Below are positions 18,078 to 26,899 of a stretch of DNA of 64,000 bases, in pieces. A model generated the notes under the pieces. The model saw only the letters and a program-made list of their open reading frames with translations, did no database searches and was not told the origin of the DNA. A program made the translations under genes and the position numbers. Origin of the DNA: Microbacterium sp. H1-D42 (lineage in GTDB: Bacteria; Actinomycetota; Actinomycetes; Actinomycetales; Microbacteriaceae); NCBI RefSeq assembly GCF_022637555.1, contig NZ_CP093342.1, positions 3,224,001 to 3,288,000 on the forward strand. Reading direction: 5' to 3'. Every line of letters starts with the position of its first letter. Positions within the stretch are counted from its first letter, which is position 1.

Positions 18078-18827
18078 TCACTCCGCCTGACCGGCTGCTG
18101 GACGACGCCGACGCCAGGAGTCGTCGATGTGCGCCTTCATCGCCGACTTCGCGGTGTCCGCGTCATGCTCGGCGATGGCGTCGAGCACACGATCATGCTC
18201 GGCGACGGTCAGCTCGAACGCGTGCTCGGGATCGCGACCGTGAAAGCGGGCGCTGTCCAGCGCTCGGTCGAGCAGCGTCCCCGCGATGTTCTCGGCGAGG
18301 GCGTTGCCCGACATGCGCATGACGGCGGCGTGGAACTGCACGTCGGCGGCGCGGAACACCTCCGGATCATCAATGCTGTCGTGCATCCGCCCGGCGATCG
18401 CCCGCAGCTCCGCGACCTCTTCGTCGGTGGCGGCCGCCGCAGTCGCCGCGGCCATCACCGATTCGAGGGCGGACCGCACGGCGCTGAGCTCATCGAGCAC
18501 GCGCAGATCGTCGTCGCGCTGGATCGAGATGGCCAGCACCAGAGGATCGAGCATGTTCCAGTCGGTGCGGGCGTTCACCTTGGTTCCTCGTCCCTGCGAG
18601 ACCGAGAGCAGACCCTTCTCCTGAATGCGCTTGATGGCCTCGCGCACAACGGTTCGGCTGACGCCGAACTGCTGGCTGAGCATGCCCTCAGGCGGCAGCT
18701 GCTCACCGGGGCGCACCTCACCGCTCACGATCAGCTCGACGAGCTCGCGCAGCACGGTCGCGCCGATCCGCTCGATCGGCTCGCGTCGGGCGGACGGTGG
18801 GTGGACGACGTCGGATGCCATGGCCAC
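18078..18827 (-). CDS. FadR-type GntR regulator
   Basis: This 249-residue protein has an N-terminal winged helix (LSQQFGVSRTVVREAIKRIQ, then LLSVSQGRGTKV) and an FCD ligand domain containing DVQFHAAVM and the metal-site-like AEHDRVLDAI. It is a clear paralogue of the regulator at 37182; the segment from PIERIGATVL to the end aligns almost without gaps. It is convergent with the dehydrogenase operon and probably controls that operon and the beta-helix gene, whose promoters share the 8-mer ACGTCATA. The ligand is likely a sugar acid. A promoter-like TATAGA lies just upstream of its start. Confidence 0.9.
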   Translation of the reverse strand: MAMASDVVHPPSARREPIERIGATVLRELVELIVSGEVRPGEQLPPEGMLSQQFGVSRTVVREAIKRIQEKGLLSVSQGRGTKVNARTDWNMLDPLVLAISIQRDDDLRVLDELSAVRSALESVMAAATAAAATDEEVAELRAIAGRMHDSIDDPEVFRAADVQFHAAVMRMSGNALAENIAGTLLDRALDSARFHGRDPEHAFELTVAEHDRVLDAIAEHDADTAKSAMKAHIDDSWRRRRPAAGQAE

Positions 18828-18854
18828 GACTCTATAGGCAGGGACTGCAGACCG

Positions 18855-18887
18855 AGGTGGGCGGGGCTTTCACAGCCCCGCCCACCT
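18855..18887 (-). terminator. Strong hairpin terminator after the beta-helix gene
   Basis: AGGTGGGCGGGGCT pairs perfectly with AGCCCCGCCCACCT around a five-base loop (TTCAC). It lies 27 bases past the stop of the large secreted gene at 18914 and separates it from the GntR promoter. Confidence 0.8.
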
Positions 18888-18913
18888 GATGCGCGAACGC
18901 GACGCTCAGTGCG

Positions 18914-21900
18914 TCAGCCTCGCTTCCCCTCCTCGACCTTCACCGTGTGTGGTTCGCACGGCGCCATGCCCCCGGCGCCTTCGAGCTCGCAGGTGTAGGT
19001 GTAGTTGCCAGGGACCTTGCCGTCGACGTCGAAGTTCTGCTTCCAGGACTTCTTCTTCGGGTCGATCGACCGCTCGGCGATGAGGTCGCCGTTCTCGTAC
19101 ACACGCAGCGTGTCACCGCCGTGCGACGACTTCTGCGTCACCTGCAGCGTGAAGGTGCCACCGGCGTCCTTCTTCTTGCGGTCATCCGTCAGCGTCGGCG
19201 ACTTCGGCTTCGGCGACGCCTTGTCCGCGGCCGCACGCAGCGTGGCGGTGATCGCGTCGATCTGCTGTTGCGTCGACGCGGTGCTCTCGCCGATCTCGAC
19301 GGCTTCACCCAGGGCCTTCGCAAGTGCCTTGGCCACTGCCCCCGACGCTGCGGGTACGGCGCGCTCGGCCTGAGCGACCACGGTCCACAGCTCGGCTGTG
19401 TCACCTCGTGCAGTGCGACCGGCCTCGGCAGGGACGAGCTCGTTCCAGCGATCGACCCACTCCGCGCCGAACGTGGCCGCGACCAGTCCGTCCTGGGAGA
19501 AGGTCATGCGCTCGAGGTCGAAACCGGCGTCCTGCGTGGACGACGGCTCGACGACGTTGGTGTCGAGCTTGTCGTTGAAGCGTGCGATCGAGAACTGCTC
19601 TTCCGGGTTCGTGAAGTTCGCCACCGAGCCGACGTAGCGGTCTCCTCCGATGACCACCGACCGATCGAGCTCGATGTTGGCCGGCACGTAGAGCGAACCG
19701 GGGTCGCCCCACACCTCAGCGCGGCTGCAGCCGTTGGTCGCGTCGGTCGCGTAATTGCCTGCATCGCACAGCTCTCCGGTGGTCGCACGAGGGAAGTGCC
19801 AGGCGTCGATCTCGGGGAACACGACGGGCACACCATCTGTGTACTTCGTCTTGCCGTCGGTGTAGTACTGCTTCCACGCCGCCACGTTCTCGGCGGTGGC
19901 GGTGTACTTCTCGCCGGCGCGCACGTCGAGGAACGAGTTGAATCGACTCTCGACCACCCAGGAGTTCGACACCGGCAGCTTGTTCTCGCCCTTGCGCGGG
20001 TACAGCTGGTCGTGGCCCGTGCGGCCGACGTCGATGAAGACGTTGTCCTGGGCCTTGTTGCTGTGACCGGACTGGAAGTACACGCCGGAGTGCGCGTCCT
20101 TGATCACGTTGTGATGGAACCGCATGCCCGATGCGCCGTCATCCATGTAGAACGCGTCGTTGCTTCCGCCGATGCCGTCGAACAGGTTGTACGCGATCTC
20201 GTTGCCGAGGTACGTGTAGTCACGGCCGGTGTAGATGACACCCTGGTCGCCGGCGTTCTTCACGAGGTCGCGGAACACGTTGTGCGTGATCCGCATGTCA
20301 TTGCCCATGATCTGCACGGCCATGTGCGGCGCGTCGTAGACCTCGTTGTTCTCGAACACGTTGCCGAAGCCGTAGAGGTAGCCGGCGGGCGTGTAGGTCG
20401 CCAGCTTCGAGAAGCGCGCGATCTCGTTGTGACGGGCGACGTTGTCTCCACGCCTGAGCGTGCTTCGGTCACCGCCGCCGAGCAGCACACCGCCACCGCC
20501 GAGATCGTGCAGGTAGGAGTTCTGCACGACGTTGCGCGCACCTCCGCGCAGGGTCTCGTAGTCGGGCAGCGCGGTGAGCGTCTCAGTGTTCTCGCCGATG
20601 CGCACGGCATCCATGCTGACGTTCGAGATCTCCACACCGTCGATGAGCGAGTCGTGCGCGTCGAGCAGCTGCACACCGCTCACCAGCGACTCCGACATCT
20701 TCAGGTCGCGAAGAGTCACGCCCGTCGTGCCTTCGAGGCGGAAGAAGTTGTCGTCGAACGCCGACAGCTTCGCGCCCTGCGCCAGGTCGGCATCGCTGGT
20801 CGGCAGGTAGTACATCACGTCGTTGCCGTTGTAGCGGTCGATGTAGTACTCCCCCGGTGCGTCGAGCTCCGAGAGGATGTTCTTCGCCTTGACCTTGGTC
20901 CAGGCGTCCTGCGGGATGTACATCGATGCGTACTTCGTGTACATCGTGGTGTCCTGCCACGACAGGATGCGCACCATGTCGGCCGCGTAGTTGTTGCCGA
21001 GATAACCCGAGAGCCAGCCCTCGGTCTCGTAACGGGTGTTGTCGATGTCGGCGATCCAGTCGGGGTCGGCGTGCACTGGCACGTCGGTGTACTCGTCGAA
21101 GCCGCGCTCTCCGCTGTCGCTGACCGCCGGCACGCCTTCGGGCGCCCAGCTGCGGTAGCGGTTGTCCTCGGTGAGTCGTCCGCCGACCTGGAAGTTCGAC
21201 GGCGTCATCGTGGTCAGCTTCTCCTGAGGCCACGTGTCGACGTCGTCTCGGGTCTGCTTCTTGTCCTCGAACTGCGCACGCGGGGTGGTGCCGCTGCGCT
21301 CCCAGTGGTCCTGCAGGCCGAAGCGCTCATTGACGTCGGGCTGGAGCAGGTCGTCCGGTGCGTCGACCTTCCACTTGGCACCCGAGCCCCACAGGTGGCA
21401 CTCCGTCTCGATCGTCGTGCAGTCCTCGCCGTTCGGGTACTCGGCCAGCGTCTGCACCGAGCCCGCCACGGTGAGTTCGGGCGCGAATGGCTGCTGCTGC
21501 CAATTGAAGCCGTTCTTGTAGAGCGTGCCGGCCTGGATGCCGGCCGCCCCCAGGTCGAACACCCAGACGTCACCGCTCACCTGATCGGGCAGGCGCGAGT
21601 GCGAGGAGTACGACGGATCAGCGAGCTGCTCGGTCGTGAGGTCTGCGAGCTTCTGCCAGCCATCAGCCGGCAGCGCGTGGGCACCGGTGACGCGGACGTC
21701 TTCGCCTCGGTACGCCGCGTAGGTCACCCAGGAGTCCTCGTCACCCTCGAGCGTCACGGCCTCGTCGAGCACATACTCACCACCGCGGATCCACACCGTG
21801 CCGCGCTGCTTCGCATTGGTGCGGCCGGCAAGGGCATCCCTCGCAGCGGCGATCGTCGCCAGCGGCTCGCTCTTCGTGCCGCTGGCCGCATCGTCGCCGT

Positions 21901-22054
21901 CCGGCGAGACGTAGACCGTGAGTTCCGCCGGAGCAGACGGCGCGGCCGCCGCGGGAAGCGCGATGCCACCTGCCGCGATCATGGTCAGCGCGGTGAGCGC
22001 ACTGCCTGCGAGCACGGCGCTGCGCGCCACCCGCCTGGTCGGGGTACTTCTCAT
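18914..22054 (-). CDS. Secreted right-handed beta-helix polysaccharide-active protein (GH141-like candidate)
   Basis: This is a 1046-residue exported protein. A signal peptide (RR-containing start, hydrophobic core, cleavage after PAAAA) precedes the typical opening YVSPDGDDAASGTKSEPLAT. A long parallel beta-helix follows with repeated Asn/His/Val turns such as NVVQNSYLHDLGGGGVLLGG and GMRFHHNVIKDAHSGVYFQSG. After about residue 800 come a helical linker and a C-terminal Ig-like module with two Cys (YTYTCELEGAGGMAPCEP). No cell-wall anchor is seen. The layout resembles GH141-type fucosidase/xylanase proteins, and the neighbours suggest deoxyhexose release, but the family assignment is inference; a lyase or other beta-helix hydrolase remains possible. 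Confidence 0.8.
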   Translation of the reverse strand: MRSTPTRRVARSAVLAGSALTALTMIAAGGIALPAAAAPSAPAELTVYVSPDGDDAASGTKSEPLATIAAARDALAGRTNAKQRGTVWIRGGEYVLDEAVTLEGDEDSWVTYAAYRGEDVRVTGAHALPADGWQKLADLTTEQLADPSYSSHSRLPDQVSGDVWVFDLGAAGIQAGTLYKNGFNWQQQPFAPELTVAGSVQTLAEYPNGEDCTTIETECHLWGSGAKWKVDAPDDLLQPDVNERFGLQDHWERSGTTPRAQFEDKKQTRDDVDTWPQEKLTTMTPSNFQVGGRLTEDNRYRSWAPEGVPAVSDSGERGFDEYTDVPVHADPDWIADIDNTRYETEGWLSGYLGNNYAADMVRILSWQDTTMYTKYASMYIPQDAWTKVKAKNILSELDAPGEYYIDRYNGNDVMYYLPTSDADLAQGAKLSAFDDNFFRLEGTTGVTLRDLKMSESLVSGVQLLDAHDSLIDGVEISNVSMDAVRIGENTETLTALPDYETLRGGARNVVQNSYLHDLGGGGVLLGGGDRSTLRRGDNVARHNEIARFSKLATYTPAGYLYGFGNVFENNEVYDAPHMAVQIMGNDMRITHNVFRDLVKNAGDQGVIYTGRDYTYLGNEIAYNLFDGIGGSNDAFYMDDGASGMRFHHNVIKDAHSGVYFQSGHSNKAQDNVFIDVGRTGHDQLYPRKGENKLPVSNSWVVESRFNSFLDVRAGEKYTATAENVAAWKQYYTDGKTKYTDGVPVVFPEIDAWHFPRATTGELCDAGNYATDATNGCSRAEVWGDPGSLYVPANIELDRSVVIGGDRYVGSVANFTNPEEQFSIARFNDKLDTNVVEPSSTQDAGFDLERMTFSQDGLVAATFGAEWVDRWNELVPAEAGRTARGDTAELWTVVAQAERAVPAASGAVAKALAKALGEAVEIGESTASTQQQIDAITATLRAAADKASPKPKSPTLTDDRKKKDAGGTFTLQVTQKSSHGGDTLRVYENGDLIAERSIDPKKKSWKQNFDVDGKVPGNYTYTCELEGAGGMAPCEPHTVKVEEGKRG

Positions 22055-22110
22055 CGTTGAGCCTCCGTATCTTCAGCACCCCTCCGTCGGGGTGCATCAT
22101 AACTACTCTG

Positions 22111-22118
22111 ACGTCATA
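22111..22118 (-). promoter_or_regulatory. Candidate FadR/GntR half-site ACGTCATA
   Basis: The 8-mer ACGTCATA, within a TGACGTCA palindrome, lies 57 bases before the beta-helix start. It matches the motif at 15249-15256 in front of the Zn-ADH operon, and the flanks are also similar (12 of 16 bases). Confidence 0.4.
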
Positions 22119-22127
22119 CAAGTTAGA

Positions 22128-22141
22128 GGAAAACGTTTACC
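22128..22141 (-). promoter_or_regulatory. LacI-type operator GGAAAACGTTTACC
   Basis: This is a near-perfect dyad centred on CG (GGtAAACGTTTtCC on the other strand), the classic form of LacI-family sugar-regulator operators. It lies 74 bases before the secreted beta-helix gene and 10 bases from the GntR-like site. Confidence 0.6.
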
Positions 22142-22191
22142 AATGCAAGAGGTGGAGGAGGCCATGCGGCCGCCTCCACCTCTGGGGAGCG

Positions 22192-23706
22192 TCAGTGCTG
22201 CGCGAGCTGCAGCACGCCGTCCACTCGGCGCGGTGCGTCGCACGGCCCGTCGCGGAGCTCGGCCGGCAGCAGCGATTCCGGCGCATCCTGCCAAGCCAGC
22301 GGGCGCAGGAACCGGCGGATCGCCGTGACCCCGACCGAGGTGTGCTGCGTGTTCGTCGCCGGCCACGGGCCGCCGTGGTGCATGCCCCACGAGACGCGGA
22401 CACCGGTCGGATAGCCGTTGTAGACGATGCGACCCACGCGGTCGACGACCGCCGCGGTCAGCGCAGCACGCACGCCGTCTTCATGGGGCTCCGCGTGGAT
22501 TGTCGCAGTCAGCGAATCGGGCACCGCATCCAGCGCCTGTCGCACGTCGTCGACCGTGTCGTATCGCACGAGCACGACCAGCGGACCGAAGGCCTCCTCA
22601 GTCACCTCAGCCGTGACGTCGCGTGCCGCGATCTCCAGGACGGCGGGTGTGAGCGCGTAGCCCGCTTCACCCGCGGCGGGCTCGACCAGGCTCCGCGCGC
22701 CGCCGTGCGCGATCAGCCGCGCCCGGATCTCATCGAACGAGGTGCGGATGCGGGCGTTCAGCAGGGTCTGCGCCGCTGCCCCCTCTGCTCGGGAGACGAT
22801 ATCCGCGACCAGAGCATCCCCGGCATCGCCGTTCGGCACGAACGCCAGGCCCGGCTTCGTGCACAGCTGACCGGCCGAGCCGCTGACCGAGGCGAACAGC
22901 CCTTCCCCGATCGCCAGAGTCCTGGCATCCGCAGCGCCTGCAGTGATCACCAGCGGATTCAGGCTGGCCAGTTCGCCGTAGAACGGAATCGGCGAAGGGC
23001 GCTCGTCGATGATCCGCTGCAGGATGCGGCCGGTGTGCAGCGACCCGGTGAATCCCACTGCCGCGATCTGCGCGTCCGCGACGAGCACTGCCCCTGCCTT
23101 CTGGCCGAAGACCATCCCGAATGTCCCGCCCGGGGCGCCGTAGGACGCCGCCGCACGGGTGAGCGCTGCGAACGAGCGCTGCGAGGTGAGCAGGTGAGAG
23201 CTGTGCGCCTTGATGACGACGGGGTTGCCCGCGGCGAGAGCGGATGCTGTGTCGCCGCCGACGACCGAGAACGCGAACGGGAAGTTGCTCGAGCCGAACA
23301 CGGCGATCGGGCCGATCGGCACCAACATCCGCCGCACGTCGGGACCAGGCCCCAGCGGGGTGTCACCGGCGTGATCGATGATCGCCTCGAGGTAGCCGCC
23401 CTCATCGACAGCATCCGCGAAGAGACGGAACTGGAACGCACTGCGGCTCAGCTCGCCGTTCAGACGTGCTTCGGCCAGCCCCGTCTCGGCGAGCGCGGCC
23501 GCGACGAGTTCATCGCGATCGGCCTCAAGGCCATCGGCCAGGGCGCGCAGCAGTCCTGCCCGCCACGCACGGGGATGGGCGCGCAGCGCGGCGAAGGCCT
23601 CTGCGGCGCGACCGGCGATCGCGGCGACCTCTTCGGGCGTCGTGGCGCTGATGCCGGTGTCGGTCTGCGCGCCGGTGCGGGGGTCGGTGGTGAGCAGGGC
23701 GGTCAT
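22192..23706 (-). CDS. NADP-type aldehyde dehydrogenase, probable alpha-ketoglutarate semialdehyde dehydrogenase
   Basis: This is a 504-residue ALDH. Catalytic Glu is in FYGELASLNPLV and catalytic Cys in GQLCTKPGL. The cofactor region has IAVFGSSNFPFAFSV, and VIKAHSSH resembles the semialdehyde dehydrogenase group that makes 2-oxoglutarate at the end of oxidative pentose and sugar-acid routes. The start was chosen at the ATG overlapping the FAH stop (ATGA); upstream in-frame sequence is Arg-rich and not ALDH-like. Being coupled to an FAH-family protein strongly suggests the pair converts a 2-keto-3-deoxy acid through 2-oxoglutarate semialdehyde to 2-oxoglutarate. It is the last gene of the operon. 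Confidence 0.9.
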   Translation of the reverse strand: MTALLTTDPRTGAQTDTGISATTPEEVAAIAGRAAEAFAALRAHPRAWRAGLLRALADGLEADRDELVAAALAETGLAEARLNGELSRSAFQFRLFADAVDEGGYLEAIIDHAGDTPLGPGPDVRRMLVPIGPIAVFGSSNFPFAFSVVGGDTASALAAGNPVVIKAHSSHLLTSQRSFAALTRAAASYGAPGGTFGMVFGQKAGAVLVADAQIAAVGFTGSLHTGRILQRIIDERPSPIPFYGELASLNPLVITAGAADARTLAIGEGLFASVSGSAGQLCTKPGLAFVPNGDAGDALVADIVSRAEGAAAQTLLNARIRTSFDEIRARLIAHGGARSLVEPAAGEAGYALTPAVLEIAARDVTAEVTEEAFGPLVVLVRYDTVDDVRQALDAVPDSLTATIHAEPHEDGVRAALTAAVVDRVGRIVYNGYPTGVRVSWGMHHGGPWPATNTQHTSVGVTAIRRFLRPLAWQDAPESLLPAELRDGPCDAPRRVDGVLQLAQH

Positions 23707-24893
23707 TCGCTGTCCTTTCCGAGCAGGCCGCGGACGGCGAGGTTGCGCATGAGCGCGGCGATCCCGAAGTCCCATGCCGGCAGCTCCTCGCTGTGACGCA
23801 CCCGGTTGACCAGGGCGCCGAGGTGGGGAGAGGAGATGCGCACGACATCGCCGAGGTGGTGAGTGAATCCGCGTCCGGCTTCGTCACGGTCGTCGATCGG
23901 GGCGAACATCGTGCCGAGATACAGCACGAAGCCGTCCGGGTAGGCGTGGTGGGCACCGGCAGCCTGTTCGGCCAGGTCAGCGGGGTCCCGGCTGATCTGC
24001 TCCATGTGCGAGCGCGCGGCCATCACGAAACCGTCCTCGCCGGTGACCTGCAGCTCGACGGTCTCGCCGCGCACGTCCTCGAGCGAGAAGCCGTCGTCGA
24101 AGAGGCGGATGAAGGGCCCGACCGCGGCCGAGGCGTTGTTGTCCTTCGCCCGGCCGAGAAGCAGCGCTGAGCGACCCTCGATGTCACGCAGGTTCACGTC
24201 GTTGCCGAGGGTGGCGCCGACGATCGCTCCGGTCGAGGTGACGACCAGCACGATCTCGGGCTCGGGGTTGTTCCACTTCGACTCGGACAGCACGCCGACA
24301 TCGCTGCCGCCGCCGATGGTCGCCAGCACCGGGGCCTTGGTGAAGATCTCGGCGTCCGGGCCGATGCCGACCTCGAGGTACTGACTCCACAGGCCTGCTT
24401 CGATGAGCACCTGCTTGAGCCTGGCAGCCTCGCTCGATCCAGGGACGAGGTCGCGCACATCGCCACCGAGTGCGTCGAGGATGGTGGCGCGGATGCCGTC
24501 GGCGTTCTCCGCCTCGCCGCGGGCACGCTCCTCGATGATGCGCTCGAGCATGGAGACCGGGAACGTCACACCTGATGCCTTCACGACCTGCAGGTCGATG
24601 GGCGAGAGCAGCCACGGCTGTCGCGGGTCGCGACCGTCGGGTGCCGTGTTCGCCCAGACGTCCTCGAGCGCACCGATCGGCGCACCTCCGGCTGCACGCA
24701 CGGCGGCCGCCGGGTCCGCGGACTCGGTGAGGTCGCGCATGGTCGCGAAGGCTGCGGAGATGTCGTGCAGGATGCCGTCGCGGAGCGCGACGACCGCCGG
24801 GCCCTGTGGCAGCTGCACACGCCCGACCAGGAGCGCCTCAGCGGCATCGGCGGGAAGGATGCCCGTTGCGGCGCCGGTCCAGTTCTCGGTCAT
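23703..24893 (-). CDS. Fumarylacetoacetate hydrolase-family protein, probable 2-keto-3-deoxy sugar-acid dehydratase
   Basis: This 396-residue protein of the FAH fold has an N-terminal extension (VGRVQLPQGPAVVALRDGILHDIS) and a metal-binding core with EVGIGPDAEIFTKAP and PEPEIVLVV. The long form resembles the sugar-acid branch (KdaD/AraD1-like) rather than true FAH. In pentonate pathways such enzymes dehydrate 2-keto-3-deoxypentonate to 2-oxoglutarate semialdehyde, the substrate of the coupled aldehyde dehydrogenase. A diketo-deoxy acid hydrolase of the fucose/rhamnose diketo pathway is the main alternative. It lies 93 bases after the enoyl-CoA hydratase; that gap holds two TTGTGGTCAGT copies 20 bases apart. 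Confidence 0.85.
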   Translation of the reverse strand: MTENWTGAATGILPADAAEALLVGRVQLPQGPAVVALRDGILHDISAAFATMRDLTESADPAAAVRAAGGAPIGALEDVWANTAPDGRDPRQPWLLSPIDLQVVKASGVTFPVSMLERIIEERARGEAENADGIRATILDALGGDVRDLVPGSSEAARLKQVLIEAGLWSQYLEVGIGPDAEIFTKAPVLATIGGGSDVGVLSESKWNNPEPEIVLVVTSTGAIVGATLGNDVNLRDIEGRSALLLGRAKDNNASAAVGPFIRLFDDGFSLEDVRGETVELQVTGEDGFVMAARSHMEQISRDPADLAEQAAGAHHAYPDGFVLYLGTMFAPIDDRDEAGRGFTHHLGDVVRISSPHLGALVNRVRHSEELPAWDFGIAALMRNLAVRGLLGKDSE

Positions 24894-24986
24894 GGTTCTC
24901 CTCTTGTGGTCAGTGCAGGTCTTTTGTGGTCAGTCGCAGTTCTGCGCGTTCAATGGCAGTCTGCGGGTCGTGCGTTCGAGTGCGGG

Positions 24987-25769
24987 TCAGCGGCCGCGGA
25001 AGGTCGCCGGCCGCTTCTCTGCGAAAGCCGCGCGCCCTTCGGCGGCGTCGTCGGTGGCGAAGGTGATGCCCTGCATCTCTCGCTCGTACGCGATGGCCTG
25101 ATCCTGCGGCAGATTCCATGCGGCACGAAGGTTCGCCTTGGCGGTCTCGGCGGCGATCGGCGGCCGCGATGCGATGATCGCCGCCAGTTCCTGTGCTCGG
25201 GCGAGCAGCTGATCGGCTGCGACGACTTCGCTGACCAGGCCCCAGGCCTGCGCCTTCGCGGCGTCGATGGGATCGCCGGTCATGAGCATCAGCGCGGCGT
25301 TGCTCGCACCGATGGAGTTGGCCAGCAGCACCGACATCCCTCCTCCGCCGATCCAGCCCAGCTTGACCTCGGGGGCCGCGAAGCTCGCGGTGTCGGCGGC
25401 AAGACGGATGTCGCAGGTCAGCGACGCCTCGAGGCCACCGCCGAAGGCGTACCCGTTGATCGCGGCGATCACGGGCTTGCGCAGTTCGCGCAGCGCATCG
25501 CAGTAATCCCGGCGGTTGCGGAACTGCCACGGCGTCTCGTACTGATCGAGTGTGGAGATGTCACTGCCGGCGCTGAATGCTCGGCCGGTGCCGGTGTAGA
25601 CCACCGCACGGATGCCCTGGTCGTCGTTCAGCGCGCGCACGATGCGCACCAGCGCATCACTCATCTCCTGGGTGACGGCGTTGAGCTTGTCCGGACGATT
25701 GAGGCGCACGGTGGCGACGTGCCCCTCGGTCTCGACGACGATGAGCTCGGTGTCGGATGCGATGGTCAT
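24987..25769 (-). CDS. Enoyl-CoA hydratase/isomerase family protein
   Basis: This is a 260-residue crotonase-fold protein. The oxyanion-hole segments are GTGRAFSAGSDIS and NGYAFGGGLEAS. Both catalytic Glu positions are filled: Glu in GGGLEAS and Glu in APEVKLG. The fold hydrates or isomerises enoyl-CoA thioesters. It overlaps the preceding binding-protein-like gene (ATGA), which itself overlaps a CaiB CoA-transferase, so the substrate is probably the CoA ester made by that transferase. A free-living beta-oxidation role is less likely given the sugar-acid neighbours. Confidence 0.9.
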   Translation of the reverse strand: MTIASDTELIVVETEGHVATVRLNRPDKLNAVTQEMSDALVRIVRALNDDQGIRAVVYTGTGRAFSAGSDISTLDQYETPWQFRNRRDYCDALRELRKPVIAAINGYAFGGGLEASLTCDIRLAADTASFAAPEVKLGWIGGGGMSVLLANSIGASNAALMLMTGDPIDAAKAQAWGLVSEVVAADQLLARAQELAAIIASRPPIAAETAKANLRAAWNLPQDQAIAYEREMQGITFATDDAAEGRAAFAEKRPATFRGR

Positions 25770-26899
25770 GCGGATTCCTCACGGGCGGATGCGGACGGGA
25801 AAGGGCGTTCGGCCAGCGCGGCGAACCGGTCCTCGATCTCGCTGAGGGCGCTCTCGGGGGTGCGTGCGCCGGCGACGGCGGCTCGGACGATCGATGAGGC
25901 GACGGATTGGAACGGGATGTAGCCGGCCACCCGTGGCCGCACCCAGGCGGACTCCATCGTGGCGAGGGTGCCGGAGTAGAAGCCGTGGGCCGCAGCATCC
26001 ACCGCGGATTCCGTCCAGGCCGAGCGCAGGCCGGGCTGGCCGTCGTGCTGTGGGATGAAGCCGCGCTGCGCCTCGTCCGACATCAGCCCGCGGATGTGCG
26101 CCAACAGCGCAGGCGATGGCTCACTGCGACGGGTCACTGCGATGCCGGTGCCGCCGACCGTCGAGCCGATCACCCCGTCGTGCGAGGGGGCGTCCGCGAA
26201 CGCGAGCACGGGCGAGCTGTAGTTCACATAGCCGTAGATGAGCGGGATGCAGCCGATGTCGCCTCGATCGCGCATGCGATCGAGCAGTCCGATCGGGTTC
26301 AGATCGGCCGCGCCTGCAGGGGCGTTGGCCGACAGTCGCGTGAGCATGTCGAGCGCGTGCAGCGCGATGTCGGCAGCGAACAGTCCGTCACTCCCACCGG
26401 GATCGTCGCCGAAGGAGACGGCGATCGCGCACAGCGAGACAAAGGCGTGCGGGCCGGCGAGGCTGGTCGCGACCAGGCCGCGCTCGGCCAGCGCCAGGGC
26501 GTGATCCCACGTGGCCGGAGCTTCGGCCACGAGGTCGCGGCGGCGCGCACAGACCTGGGTCGCGGCGTCGAGCGGCAGCGCCCACAGCCGATCGTCCATG
26601 CGGTACGACGCGATGCTGGGGCCGACAGCAGCGGTGGACCAATCGTCGATCTGCGCGGCGTCGAAGAGGGTGTCAAGAGGGCGGATGCTGTCGGTCGCCA
26701 GTGCATCGCCGAGGTGCGGGTGATCGAGCACGAGCAGGTCGTACTGCGTGGCGAGTTCATCGATCGGAGCGGATTCGAAGCCCTCCAGTGACTGCACCTC
26801 CCAGCGCAGGGTGTCGCCATGACCGATGTCACCGGATGCCGCCTGCAGGGCGTTTCGCCCTCGAGGGTGGTCCCACGTGAGGCCGAGGAACTCCGTCAC
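25766..26899 (-). CDS. Solute-binding-protein-like protein without signal peptide
   Basis: This 377-residue protein has the fold signature of extracellular sugar-binding proteins: a hinge segment YDLLVLDHPHLGDA, LWALPLDAATQV and GYVNYSSPVLAF. However, it starts VTEFLGLTWDHPRGRNAL with no hydrophobic leader, lipobox or Tat motif. The GTG start at 26899 overlaps the stop of the CoA-transferase gene (GTGA), and reading further upstream gives only non-signal Arg-rich sequence. It would therefore be cytosolic. Genes on both sides handle CoA thioesters. It could be a ligand sensor, chaperone-like carrier or enzyme subunit; no function is known to me. Confidence 0.8.
   Translation of the reverse strand: MTEFLGLTWDHPRGRNALQAASGDIGHGDTLRWEVQSLEGFESAPIDELATQYDLLVLDHPHLGDALATDSIRPLDTLFDAAQIDDWSTAAVGPSIASYRMDDRLWALPLDAATQVCARRRDLVAEAPATWDHALALAERGLVATSLAGPHAFVSLCAIAVSFGDDPGGSDGLFAADIALHALDMLTRLSANAPAGAADLNPIGLLDRMRDRGDIGCIPLIYGYVNYSSPVLAFADAPSHDGVIGSTVGGTGIAVTRRSEPSPALLAHIRGLMSDEAQRGFIPQHDGQPGLRSAWTESAVDAAAHGFYSGTLATMESAWVRPRVAGYIPFQSVASSIVRAAVAGARTPESALSEIEDRFAALAERPFPSASAREESA

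Noticed and set aside
18947-22060. Open frame of over 1000 codons opposite the first beta-helix gene
   Set aside because: This is an antisense shadow produced by high GC third positions. The minus-strand protein has a signal peptide and beta-helix repeats, whereas this one is VRH-rich without any motif.
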